Of a DNA stretch of 64,000 nt, positions 17,760 to 25,844 are shown one piece after another; position 1 is the first letter of the stretch, and the number at the start of each line of letters is the position of its first letter. The stretch covers positions 2,790,001-2,854,000 of the forward strand of contig NZ_SODV01000001.1 of the NCBI RefSeq assembly GCF_004366355.1, in the 5' to 3' direction. Source of the stretch: Dinghuibacter silviterrae. GTDB taxonomy: Bacteria > Bacteroidota > Bacteroidia > Chitinophagales > Chitinophagaceae. The notes beneath the pieces are model-generated. The model had not been told where the DNA came from and made no database searches. It was given only the letters and a program-made list of their open reading frames with translations. A program made the translations under genes and the position numbers.

Positions 17760-18408
17760 AATAGGCCGCTGTAAATCTCTTTCGGATAAATTTCTTGTTG
17801 TCGACCTCATCGAGAATCGCCACCGCCAGGTCCTCTCCGGACAACCGGCTTTCGCCCTGCTCGTTGAACACCGGCTGGTCCGTCCCCAGGCGGTACTTAC
17901 CCGTCCGGCCGTCTTTGATGCCTTGATGCATCAGGATCGCCGGGCTGAAAAAGGTCCAGTCAAGACCGTCTTCTTTACGGACGACGTTCAGGAAATCCCT
18001 GGCCGCCTGTGCTTCACGCTTGTACTCTTCGGGGAACTGGGGTGTATCGACGAGTTGTACGCCGGGGGCGATTTCGAGGCTTCCCGCTCCCCCTATGACG
18101 ATAAAGCGTTTTACGCCCGACTTTTTCACACCTTCCAGCACGGCCCGGGACCCATTCAGATACGTGTCGTACTGGTTGGGGACCTGCCGGTCATTGATGG
18201 CGCTCAGCACCAGGTCGTGCCCGCTGACCAGCGCGGCCAATTCGGAAGGGTTCGTGGCGTCCCCTTTCTTCACCGTCAGGTTCGGATGCGTGATTGTGAT
18301 CTTTTCCGGGTTGCGTACGATGGCGGTCACGTGGTGGCCGCGGCTCAGCGCTTCCGTCAATAAGTTGGACCCTACAAAACCGGAGGCCCCGATGAGTGCG
18401 ATGTTCAT
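17758..18408 (-). CDS. NmrA-like NAD(P)H-binding oxidoreductase
   Basis: A 216-residue atypical short-chain dehydrogenase. It opens with the dinucleotide fold MNIALIGASGFVGSNLLTEALSRGHHVTAIVRNP, including the GASGFVGS glycine motif, then DATNPSEL and DLVLSAIND. This is the YwnB/NmrA-like pattern seen in stress-linked reductases and redox sensors. It lacks a clear YxxxK pair, as is usual in the group. It lies downstream of an Rrf2-type repressor gene on the same strand, with a palindrome matching the repressor's own upstream site a few bases before this start. That predicts control by the neighbouring repressor. Confidence 0.85.
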   Translation of the reverse strand: MNIALIGASGFVGSNLLTEALSRGHHVTAIVRNPEKITITHPNLTVKKGDATNPSELAALVSGHDLVLSAINDRQVPNQYDTYLNGSRAVLEGVKKSGVKRFIVIGGAGSLEIAPGVQLVDTPQFPEEYKREAQAARDFLNVVRKEDGLDWTFFSPAILMHQGIKDGRTGKYRLGTDQPVFNEQGESRLSGEDLAVAILDEVDNKKFIRKRFTAAY

Positions 18409-18411
18409 GAT

Positions 18412-18432
18412 TTGTAATGTTGTATGTTACAG
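18412..18432 (-). promoter_or_regulatory. Predicted Rrf2 operator before the NmrA-like gene
   Basis: On the minus strand the sequence CTGTAA-N9-TTACAA lies just upstream of the NmrA-like start. It matches the layout CTGTAA-N9-TTACAG of the palindrome upstream of the Rrf2-type gene, with one base different in the half-sites. It would cover the promoter region of the oxidoreductase gene. Confidence 0.6.
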
Positions 18433-18450
18433 TTATAGATAAAAAAAATA

Positions 18451-18861
18451 TCAGATAAAACGGCTATGAAATTCGGCCAGCGTCGTGCTGCCCAGTTTTT
18501 TGACGAGCGCTTCCTCGGCTTCCGCGTACAGGTCTTCCAAATGCTGTTGGATCTGCCGGCCCACCGGGCAGTCGGGGTTGGGGGTATTCTTCGCCTGGCC
18601 CAGGGGCGATGTTTGCCGGACTGCGTGGTACACATCCGATAGCCGGATCCTGGCCGCGGGTTTCGCGAGGCTGAACCCGCCCGCCTTCCCTTCCTTGCTG
18701 TCCACCAGCCCGTGCTTTTTCAGGTTGCTGATTTCTTTGCGGACCAGCACCGGGTTGGTGTTGATGCTCCCGGCCAGAAACTCGGACGACACAAGCTTCC
18801 CCGACATCTGATCCAGGAGGGTCAGGATATGTAGGGAGATCGAGAAACGGCCGTTGGTCAT
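18451..18861 (-). CDS. Rrf2-family transcriptional repressor
   Basis: A 136-residue winged-helix regulator. It shows the Rrf2 pattern FSISLHILTLLDQMSGKLVSSEFLAGSI and recognition helix NPVLVRKEISNLKKHGLV, the wing SKEGKAGGFSLAKPAARIRLSDVYHAV, and a C-terminal helix with one Cys (CPVG). The three-Cys Fe-S cluster of IscR/NsrR is absent, so it is nearer to YwnA/CymR-type sensors that respond to redox or disulfide stress. The ATG at 18861 was chosen because the family starts MTNGRFSISLHIL. A perfect palindrome lies right at its start, consistent with autorepression. Confidence 0.88.
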   Translation of the reverse strand: MTNGRFSISLHILTLLDQMSGKLVSSEFLAGSINTNPVLVRKEISNLKKHGLVDSKEGKAGGFSLAKPAARIRLSDVYHAVRQTSPLGQAKNTPNPDCPVGRQIQQHLEDLYAEAEEALVKKLGSTTLAEFHSRFI

Positions 18862-18885
18862 TCTGTAATATTTATAATTACAGAA
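18861..18885 (-). promoter_or_regulatory. Perfect 9-7-9 palindrome at the Rrf2 gene start
   Basis: TTCTGTAAT and ATTACAGAA form perfect inverted arms around the 7-base spacer ATTTATA, immediately before the ATG of the Rrf2-type gene. The core CTGTAA-N9-TTACAG recurs before the downstream oxidoreductase, so this is most likely the binding site of the encoded repressor. Confidence 0.75.
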
Positions 18886-18935
18886 CAAAGATACACCGCT
18901 CCGCGGAATTTCAAAAAAAATCTGTGCGGCTGCCG

Positions 18936-19343
18936 CTATAGCGCCCCATCAAACTCCGCCGACAGGTAAATCTCCCCCGCCAGCACCGCCCGTATGGCCT
19001 TCACCAGCTCCTGCTCAATACGGGGCTTGGGCACAAACCCCCCGGCCCCGAATTCCAGCGCGCGCAGCGCGTATCGTTTTTCCGCGTGGATGCTGATGAT
19101 GAGGACGGGAAGGTCCGGGACCTCCCGTTTGAGGGTCTCCAGGGCTTCCAGGCCGTTCATCACCGGCATGCTGATGTCCGAAATGACGATGTCCCATAGC
19201 TCTTCCATGGCCCGCCGCACGAGCTGGGCGCCGTCGCTGACCTGTTCGCATACGGCGTCCGGCCAGTCGTCGGCAATGACCTGAAGGATGAGCTGTCTCA
19301 TCAGGTGGTGGTCGTCGGCAAGAAGTAAGCGAAGTGGAATCAT
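18936..19343 (-). CDS. Receiver-only response regulator
   Basis: A 135-residue protein consisting of one receiver domain. It has the acidic pair LLLADDHHLM, the phospho-acceptor Asp in DIVISDISMPVMNGLEAL (about residue 55), the Thr/Ser switch in VLIISIHAEKR, and Lys in GGFVPKPRIEQ. It ends right after the receiver, with no LuxR DNA-binding domain, although its sequence is of the NarL type. It starts four bases after the stop of the LuxR-type regulator and so is the third gene of the kinase operon. It may act as a phosphate sink, a protein-interaction output, or a truncated NarL protein. Confidence 0.85.
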   Translation of the reverse strand: MIPLRLLLADDHHLMRQLILQVIADDWPDAVCEQVSDGAQLVRRAMEELWDIVISDISMPVMNGLEALETLKREVPDLPVLIISIHAEKRYALRALEFGAGGFVPKPRIEQELVKAIRAVLAGEIYLSAEFDGAL

Positions 19344-19347
19344 GCGG

Positions 19348-19974
19348 TTATAGTATTCCGTGTTCGAGGCAATACCTGGTGAGGTCGGTGTTGGACTGAA
19401 GCTGCATCTTCTGTAGGATCTTTGTCCGGTAATTGGTGGCGGTGCTGTGGCTGATGGACAACAATTCGGCGATACGTCCCGTGGATTCTCCGGACGCGAG
19501 CATCACCATGACGTTCAGTTCGCGGTCGGAGAGCAATTCGTGCGGAAATTTGGTGTTGTTGCAGGTGATGTCGTCGGCCAGCTTGTCGGCCAGCCGGGTG
19601 GAAACGTACTTCCGGCCTTGTAAGATCCAGTGGATGGCTTTTTTGAGCTCGGTAGGGGCGGCATCTTTGTTCAGGTAACCGGACGCGCCGGCGCGCATGA
19701 CCCTCGGGCCGTATAATTCTTCCGGGTGCACGCTCAGGATCAGCGTGGGGATCTTAGGGAAGTGCTGTTTGATTTCGGCGATGATCTCCAGACCGCTCCG
19801 GCCCGGCATGGACAGGTCGCTGATGACCAGGTCCCATTCCCCTTTTAACGACAACTTGAAAAGCGTTTCCGCGTCTCCCACTTCCTCGACCTCGGCGGAA
19901 GGAAACTCTTCCTTGAGGACACTTACAAGCCCCTTTCGAACAATGGCGTGATCGTCAGCAATCAGAATTCTCAT
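19348..19974 (-). CDS. NarL/FixJ-type response regulator (receiver plus LuxR HTH)
   Basis: A 208-residue regulator. The receiver has MRILIADDHAIVRKGL, the phospho-acceptor in DLVISDLSMPGRSGLEII, the switch Ser in LILSVHPEE, and the Lys in GYLNKDAAP. The C-terminal LuxR helix-turn-helix is LSDRELNVMVMLASGESTGRIAELLSISHSTATNYRTKIL. Its ATG overlaps the kinase stop as ATGA, so translation is coupled to the sensor gene. The frame is open further upstream inside the kinase gene, but that is the shadow of kinase coding sequence. Target genes are not evident. Confidence 0.92.
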   Translation of the reverse strand: MRILIADDHAIVRKGLVSVLKEEFPSAEVEEVGDAETLFKLSLKGEWDLVISDLSMPGRSGLEIIAEIKQHFPKIPTLILSVHPEELYGPRVMRAGASGYLNKDAAPTELKKAIHWILQGRKYVSTRLADKLADDITCNNTKFPHELLSDRELNVMVMLASGESTGRIAELLSISHSTATNYRTKILQKMQLQSNTDLTRYCLEHGIL

Positions 19975-22778
19975 AGCGTTATGTTTTTGGACAGCGGCAC
20001 CTCGACCAAAACGGTCGTACCATAGCCGGGCCGGCTGTCTATATCCAGGCGTCCCCCGATCATGCGGGCCCGTTCCCTCATGCCCAGAAGCCCCAAGGTA
20101 CGTTTTGTTTTGACGCCGTTGCTGGGTAATCCTTTCCCGTTGTCCCTGACCTCCAGGAGGATCCACTCGTGGTTTATGGTAAAACGTACGTCCACCTGGG
20201 ACGCTTCGGCGTGACGGGCAATATTTGTCAGGGTTTCCTGGAAAATCCGGAACGTATTGATCGATACCTCCGGGTTCAGCGGCACGGGGGCCACGAAAAA
20301 CGCCGAGGCGATGGGGATGGAAAACCTTTTTTCGAACTCCTCGATCTGCCACTTCATGGCTTCGACCAGCCCCAGGTCGTCCAGGATGCCTGGTCTGAGC
20401 TCGGTGGATATCCGGCGAATCGATTCGATCCCTTGGCTGACCATGTCGATGATGGACCGGATCCCATTTTCCAGCGCCTCGTTCCCCTGTATGTGTTTGG
20501 TGAGCCGGAACATCGAGATCTTGACGGCGGTCAGTTGCTGCCCCAGGTCGTCGTGGATGTCCCGGGCGATGTCCACCCTTTCCTGTTCCCGGATACTTTG
20601 GAGGTGGGCTGCCAGTTCCCGCAGTTGCTCTTCCGCCCTGACCTTGTCCGAGAAATCGATGCCCACACCGAGCAAACAGGGTTCGTCCTCGTAAGTGATG
20701 GCTTTCCCGGTAAAAAAATAAGGGATCTTGACCCCGCTTTTTGTCAGGAAGTTTGCCTGGACAGCGTCTTCTCCCGTGTCGAAGACGCTCCCGATCTTCT
20801 GACGGAGCAACTCCTTTTCGTCCGTATCAAAAAAGTCGAGCGGATGCAACCGGCGCATCTCCTCCGAATTGTACCCCGTCACCTTTTCGAAATTGAGGTT
20901 CCACCGGCGGAACCGGCCCTCCTTGTTGTAGAGGTAAAAAACGCCCGGCAGGCTGTTGATGACCGAATCGGACAGGTTTCTTTCGTTCACTACCTGGTCC
21001 CTTGATTTCACCTGTTCGGTAATGTCTTGTACAGTCCCGGTCAGGTAGAGGATGTCGCCGTTCTCCCCGGTACGCAGCTCACCGATCTCGTGCACGTATT
21101 TGAGCGTTCCCTTCGGGGTGATGATGCGGTGGGTGAAATTCAGTGGCGCGCGGCCGCTGAGCGCCTTTGCCTGCAGGTATTCAAACGTTTCCCGGTCCTC
21201 CGGGTGCACCCATTCCAGGAAGTCCTGGAACCGGTTGCCGAATTCCTCTTTCCGGAGGTCAAAGATCCGGTAGATCTCGTCCGACCAGGACAGGTAATTG
21301 TTTTGAAGGTCCAGCTCCCAGTGGCCCATCCGGCCCAGGGTTTCCGCCCGGCGGTAGTTGTCCTCGCTTTTTTCCAGCAACATTTCGGCCGTCTTCAGAC
21401 GGGTAATGTCGGTGGCCGTTCCCACCCAGCCGAGGATTTCCCGGTCGATCCCCCTTTCGGGGACCGCCTGGCCCAGGATCCAGGTCACCTTCCCGTCAGG
21501 GTTTACAAAACGGTATTCCGCCACCGATGCCCTTTCCTGGACCGTTGCCTGCTCCCATTCCCGGAACAACACCGCCCGGTCGTCCGGGTGGACCGCCCCC
21601 TGCCAGCCGTTGCCCAGGGCATCTTCCTTCCGGATCCCGGTGATCTGGCACCACCGGGGATTGACATAGGTCGTCCAGCCCGAGGCGTCGGTCCTGAAGA
21701 TGCCCACCGGTGAAGACTCCGTCAGCGTCTGGTAGTTCAATGTACTGATGATCAGCTCCTCTTCCGTTCTTTTGCGCAAGGCGTCCTTTGCAAATCCGTC
21801 GATGGCAAAAGAAATATCCGCCGCAATGGCGATCAGCAGGTCGATCTCTTCCGTATCGAAGAAATTCTTTTTGTCGGCATACAGCGAGAAAAGCCCCACC
21901 ACCGTACCCGACCGTTTGATCGGGAGCCCGATGGACGACTGGTAGTTGTGCTCCATGGCCGCCTCCCGCCAGGGTTCCATGTCCGGGGCGGCCTCGATGT
22001 CGTTACACATGAAATAGTACCCTTCCCGGAGCGCCCGGCCACCCGGTCCCATGCTTTCCGGGGGCCCTTCCATGGGGATGATGCTGATGCCGGACAAATA
22101 TTCCGCGCCTTCGCCCGCAAAGGTCACCGGGATCAGGCTTGACCGTTCCCCGTCCAGCAAACCGATCCATGCCATCCTGAACCCGCCTATGTCCACCGCG
22201 ATCCGGCAGGTCTCTGACAACAGGGCATGATCGTCCGTCGCCTGTACGATGGCCTGGTTGATCCGGCTTACAAACAGGTACAACCGGTTGGTCTTGATCA
22301 ACTGCTCCTCCGTTTTCCTCCGGTCCGTGATGTCCAGCAGGTTCACGATAAACCCCCTGATCTTCGGATCCTGCAACATATTCCGCACCGTCCCTTCCAG
22401 CCAGATATAGCTGCCGTCCTTGCGGCGCAACCGGTGGTTCATGTGCACCGTCATGCCCGGGTGGATCCTGGCCTCCGCGAAGGCCGCCCTTACGTGGGGC
22501 ACGTCCTCCGGGTGGATCTGCTCCTCCGGCAACCGGGGAAACTCCTCGTTGGAATACCCCGTAATCTTTTCCGCCGATGCACTCCGGAAAATGATGCGAA
22601 GATTTTCATCCAACAACGCGATGATCCCCTGGTTATTCTCCACCAGGGCGCGGAAGATGCCGTAGCCGTTTTGTGATGCGCGCGCCGATGCTTTTACCCT
22701 TTTCCGATAGTAGATATAAGCCAGGGCAAAAAGGAATGCCGCCACACAGGCGGCCGGGAGGATGCCTTGTTTGTACAA
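19971..22778 (-). CDS. Multi-PAS/GAF sensor histidine kinase (HisKA_3 type)
   Basis: A 935-residue sensor anchored by one N-terminal helix (ILPAACVAAFLFALAYIYY). In order it carries a PAS domain (about 40-150, IIFRSASAEKITGYSNEEF), a GAF domain (about 165-330, RMAWIGLLDGERSSLIPV), and three further PAS domains (about 345-460, 475-595, 605-715). The histidine-phosphotransfer segment at about 730 is ERVDIARDIHDDLGQQLTAV. The ATPase domain shows EVRDNGKGLPSNG and GLLGMRERARMIGGRLDI. The ligand is unknown; several PAS domains suggest integration of redox or small-molecule cues. It begins 40 bases after the end of the Gfo/Idh/MocA gene and heads its own three-gene operon. Confidence 0.92.
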   Translation of the reverse strand: MYKQGILPAACVAAFLFALAYIYYRKRVKASARASQNGYGIFRALVENNQGIIALLDENLRIIFRSASAEKITGYSNEEFPRLPEEQIHPEDVPHVRAAFAEARIHPGMTVHMNHRLRRKDGSYIWLEGTVRNMLQDPKIRGFIVNLLDITDRRKTEEQLIKTNRLYLFVSRINQAIVQATDDHALLSETCRIAVDIGGFRMAWIGLLDGERSSLIPVTFAGEGAEYLSGISIIPMEGPPESMGPGGRALREGYYFMCNDIEAAPDMEPWREAAMEHNYQSSIGLPIKRSGTVVGLFSLYADKKNFFDTEEIDLLIAIAADISFAIDGFAKDALRKRTEEELIISTLNYQTLTESSPVGIFRTDASGWTTYVNPRWCQITGIRKEDALGNGWQGAVHPDDRAVLFREWEQATVQERASVAEYRFVNPDGKVTWILGQAVPERGIDREILGWVGTATDITRLKTAEMLLEKSEDNYRRAETLGRMGHWELDLQNNYLSWSDEIYRIFDLRKEEFGNRFQDFLEWVHPEDRETFEYLQAKALSGRAPLNFTHRIITPKGTLKYVHEIGELRTGENGDILYLTGTVQDITEQVKSRDQVVNERNLSDSVINSLPGVFYLYNKEGRFRRWNLNFEKVTGYNSEEMRRLHPLDFFDTDEKELLRQKIGSVFDTGEDAVQANFLTKSGVKIPYFFTGKAITYEDEPCLLGVGIDFSDKVRAEEQLRELAAHLQSIREQERVDIARDIHDDLGQQLTAVKISMFRLTKHIQGNEALENGIRSIIDMVSQGIESIRRISTELRPGILDDLGLVEAMKWQIEEFEKRFSIPIASAFFVAPVPLNPEVSINTFRIFQETLTNIARHAEASQVDVRFTINHEWILLEVRDNGKGLPSNGVKTKRTLGLLGMRERARMIGGRLDIDSRPGYGTTVLVEVPLSKNITL

Positions 22779-22818
22779 GGAGACGGGGTTTTGAGCGTTT
22801 GTAAATGTACGGAAATTA

Positions 22819-24012
22819 TCAAGAAAGGACCCGTTCGGTGATTTGCCCGGTTGTTTTGTGTTTTAAAATGACCTTCCGCGCCCCGTAGTGCGTCGTTTCC
22901 TCCTTGATCAGGTAGTGGTCCTGATCGTATTCCGTCAGGTGACTGTCCCTGGTCACACCGGTGCGTCCCCGCCAGACGTCCAGGACGACGGGCTCCCACA
23001 ATTTTGTCCGGGCGGACCGGTAGGCCGCGTCGAGGATGGCGTTGACGACATACCCGTCGTAAAAGGTTTCCCGGGGCGCGCGCCCCTGTTCGAACGCGTT
23101 GAATACGTCGGTAAACATGTGGTTGTAGCCAAGGTCGTTGAGCTCGTCCCCGACGGGGAAAAGCCAGCCGGTATTGCTTTCGGCCTTTTCGGACACATAG
23201 TCGGCGCCTTTCCCGGTGGTAAACATCTCCAGGCCGGTGCGCAGAAAGTTGTTGATCCAAAGGGTGCCCTCGGTGCCCATGACCTCGTCCCGGAGGTCGA
23301 GACCGCCCCGGAAGGTCCAGCTGACCTCGAACTGGCCGATGGCGCCGTTTTCGTATTTGACAAGACCGATGGCATGGTCTTCGGCTTCGATGGGTTTGAC
23401 CTGGGTCTCGGCCCAGCACATCACTTCGACCGGCCGGATGTCCTTGCCGATAAAGCTGCGCGCGATCTCCACGCAATGACAGCCCAGGTCGAGGATACAC
23501 CCGCCGCCCGCGTGCTCCAGGTCCCAAAACCAGTCGCTGTGCGGACCGGGATGTGTTTCGCGGGATTTGGCCCAGAGGATGCGGCCCAACGCGCCGTTTT
23601 GCACGCTGTCCAGCGCCTTTAGGAATTTCGGCGTATAGACAAGGTCTTCCAGGTAACCATTGAAGATACCCGCCTTTTCCACGGCCTCCAGCATGCGACG
23701 CGCTTCGGCAGCGGTGCGCCCCAGGGGTTTGGTGGTCATCACCGCCTTGCCGTGTTTGCAACAAAGCATCACCGCGGCTTCGTGAAGGTCGTTGGGCAGC
23801 GCGATACAGATCATGTCGACCTCCGGATGCGCGATGGCCACCTCCATATCGGTGGTCGCATGTACACAACCGTACTTCATAGCAAACGCCCCGGCGCTTT
23901 CGGTACGCCGTGAGTAGACACTAACGATCTTATCCCGGCTCCGCTGACCGAGAATGGAATCTGCATAAAAACGCGCAATAAAGCCGGATCCGAGCATGGC
24001 GATCTGGGGCAT
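22819..24012 (-). CDS. Gfo/Idh/MocA-family NAD(P)-dependent oxidoreductase
   Basis: A 397-residue enzyme with the N-terminal Rossmann motif IAMLGSGFIARFYADSIL, the family motif MTTKPLGRTAAEARRML (the EKP-like segment reads TKP here), and the substrate-domain motif GGCILDLGCHCVEIARSF with Asp and His in the catalytic positions. It probably oxidises or reduces a sugar, inositol or related polyol in the cytosol. The MFS carrier gene ends three bases before it on the same strand, so uptake of a nucleoside- or sugar-like compound and its oxidation are likely linked. Confidence 0.9.
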   Translation of the reverse strand: MPQIAMLGSGFIARFYADSILGQRSRDKIVSVYSRRTESAGAFAMKYGCVHATTDMEVAIAHPEVDMICIALPNDLHEAAVMLCCKHGKAVMTTKPLGRTAAEARRMLEAVEKAGIFNGYLEDLVYTPKFLKALDSVQNGALGRILWAKSRETHPGPHSDWFWDLEHAGGGCILDLGCHCVEIARSFIGKDIRPVEVMCWAETQVKPIEAEDHAIGLVKYENGAIGQFEVSWTFRGGLDLRDEVMGTEGTLWINNFLRTGLEMFTTGKGADYVSEKAESNTGWLFPVGDELNDLGYNHMFTDVFNAFEQGRAPRETFYDGYVVNAILDAAYRSARTKLWEPVVLDVWRGRTGVTRDSHLTEYDQDHYLIKEETTHYGARKVILKHKTTGQITERVLS

Positions 24013-24015
24013 CTG

Positions 24016-25230
24016 TCAGGTTTTTTTTGTATGGAAAAGAAGGACGAAACAAATCAGTACTACTGCCGCAAACCAGGCGGGGATCCACCAGAAGTGCGCC
24101 CATTGTGTTAACCCGAGGGCTGGGGCGTTTCGTAGAAAACGGTTGTACACACTCCCCGCGATCTGCGCACCCGCCAGCATGCCGGTGCCATACGTCGCAA
24201 ACACGATCAGGCCCTGCGCCTGCGCCCGGATGTGGGGGCCGGCTTTTGTATCCACATAGATCTGGCCGGTGACAAAAAAGAAATCGTAACACACCCCGTG
24301 CAGCGCGATCCCGGTCAGGATCATCCAGTCCACGATCCCCGGGGCGCCCATGGCAAACAAGGCATACCGCAAGACCCAGGCCAGCATCCCCGTGGCCAGC
24401 ATCCACTTGACCCCCAGACGGGCGAAAAAGAACGGCATCAATACCATAAACAGCGTCTCTGACGCCTGTCCGAGGGTTTGGGTGGCGGCGATGTTCGTAA
24501 AATGCGCGTTGTCCAGGAAAATCTGGGTGAAATTGTAATACGCGGCCAGCGGGATACAGATTAAAAACGAGCTTGCCAGGAAAATATAAAAAGACGGGCT
24601 ACCCAGTTGCCGGAGCGCGTCGACACCGATGATGCTGTAGAAAGACACTTTCTTGTCCGCCGCCGGCGGAGGGGTATGCGGAAGCCAGAAACTATAGAGC
24701 CCCAGCAGCAGGCCGCCTCCGGCCGTCATATACAGCGGGAGCGCCGTTGCTTCCGCTTTCTCCCCGGCGATGCGGCTTAAGATAAAGCTGATGACCAAAC
24801 CCGCCGCGATCCACCCGATGGTCCCAAAAACGCGGATGGCCGGGAATTGTTTCTCCTGGTCCGGCATCTTATAAAAACAGATCGTATTCGCCAGCCCCAT
24901 CGTGGGCATATAGCAGATATTGTAGGCTAAGAGCAGGAGGATAAAAAGGAGGGGATGATGAACGGCAGACGGCGCCAGGAACATACACAAGGCCCCCAGC
25001 AGGTGGAGTACGCCCAGCACTTTCTCTGTCGCAAAATACCGGTCGGCGATCAACCCCACAAAAAAGGGCGCCACGATCGCGGCGATCGGGTTGACCGTAT
25101 AGGGCCAGTGCGTCAGGTCCGCCATACCGTGCCGGGTCATATAGATGCCGATCGTCGTGTACCAGGAGCCCCAGACAAAGAACTCCAGGAACATGAGGGC
25201 GGAGAACTGGATGCGGTTCGTCCGAGTCAT
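24016..25230 (-). CDS. MFS transporter of the nucleoside:H+ symporter-like (NHS) type
   Basis: A 404-residue, 12-helix carrier. The N-terminus RIQFSALMFLEFFVWGSWYTTIGIYM and the segment PIAAIVAPFFVGLIADRYFATEKVLG match the NupG/XapB-like group that is common in Bacteroidota beside Gfo/Idh/MocA enzymes. In that setting it usually carries a sugar or nucleoside-like substrate rather than a known nucleoside. It is upstream of, and nearly touches, the oxidoreductase gene. A terminator of the preceding gene lies just upstream, so it has its own promoter. Confidence 0.88.
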   Translation of the reverse strand: MTRTNRIQFSALMFLEFFVWGSWYTTIGIYMTRHGMADLTHWPYTVNPIAAIVAPFFVGLIADRYFATEKVLGVLHLLGALCMFLAPSAVHHPLLFILLLLAYNICYMPTMGLANTICFYKMPDQEKQFPAIRVFGTIGWIAAGLVISFILSRIAGEKAEATALPLYMTAGGGLLLGLYSFWLPHTPPPAADKKVSFYSIIGVDALRQLGSPSFYIFLASSFLICIPLAAYYNFTQIFLDNAHFTNIAATQTLGQASETLFMVLMPFFFARLGVKWMLATGMLAWVLRYALFAMGAPGIVDWMILTGIALHGVCYDFFFVTGQIYVDTKAGPHIRAQAQGLIVFATYGTGMLAGAQIAGSVYNRFLRNAPALGLTQWAHFWWIPAWFAAVVLICFVLLFHTKKT

Positions 25231-25250
25231 GACGCCAAGTTAGCAATAAA

Positions 25251-25281
25251 AATAGCCCGGCGTTTTTGGCACCGGGCTATT
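25251..25281 (-). terminator. Rho-independent terminator after the isochorismatase-like gene
   Basis: Arms ATAGCCCGG and CCGGGCTAT make a 9-bp stem. Read on the minus strand it is followed by TTTTTAT. It closes the transcript of the isochorismatase-like gene and separates it from the MFS gene downstream. Confidence 0.8.
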
Positions 25282-25298
25282 TACTTAATTATCCTTGC

Positions 25299-25844
25299 TT
25301 ATCCGACCCACTCCGCCGCGGTCATCACCTCCGCCTGGCGGGGAAATACTTTCGTCATGAGCAACTGATGGACGTCCGCGTCCCCGTCGGCACAGCCGTC
25401 GGACAGCACGGTGAGGACGTAGTCCTTGTCGGCGGCTTCGCGCACGGTGGACAGGACGACCCCGCTGGTAGCGATGCCCGTGAGGACGAGGTGCCCGACA
25501 CCATAAGCGCGGAGGACGACTTCGAGGTCACTTCCGGTAAAGGCGCAGACGCGGCGTTTGACGACGGTGATCTCGCCCGCGGCGGGCGCCACGGAGGCGT
25601 CGATCGCGGTAAATTGTTCAAACGTAACGCCGTTCACCATGGGCTTTGCCGCCATAAAACCTTTGTTGTTGGGGCTGATCTCGGGAGCGCCGTCGCGGAA
25701 ACCGACCACGACATAAATGACAGGGATGTCCTTGGCACGGGCGTGAGCAATGGCCGTGGCGACGCTTTTGGTGACGGACGCCATGTCCGGGAAACGGCTA
25801 AGAAACGCCGACTGCATGTCCATGACGAGAAGGGCTGTTTTCAT
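25299..25844 (-). CDS. Isochorismatase-like cysteine-hydrolase fold protein lacking the usual nucleophile
   Basis: A 181-residue protein of the isochorismatase superfamily. The acid Asp is present in ALLVMDMQSAFL (about residue 9) and the Lys in VVKRRVCAFTGSDLEVVL (about 100). The nucleophile motif, usually GvatxxCV, reads TGIATSGVVLSTVREAAD (about 125-140), so Gly or Val stands where Cys is expected. A nearby Cys in RRVCAFTG could not replace it by position. A subfamily with this GIATSGVVLST motif exists in many bacteria, so it is probably functional but with another chemistry or substrate. Its start overlaps the MFS exporter gene by 47 bases. Confidence 0.85.
   Translation of the reverse strand: MKTALLVMDMQSAFLSRFPDMASVTKSVATAIAHARAKDIPVIYVVVGFRDGAPEISPNNKGFMAAKPMVNGVTFEQFTAIDASVAPAAGEITVVKRRVCAFTGSDLEVVLRAYGVGHLVLTGIATSGVVLSTVREAADKDYVLTVLSDGCADGDADVHQLLMTKVFPRQAEVMTAAEWVG

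Noticed and set aside
22694-23869. 391-codon minus-strand ORF overlapping the Gfo/Idh/MocA gene
   Set aside because: Arg/Gly-rich translation in another frame of the same strand; the 22819-24012 frame has the Rossmann motif and family features.
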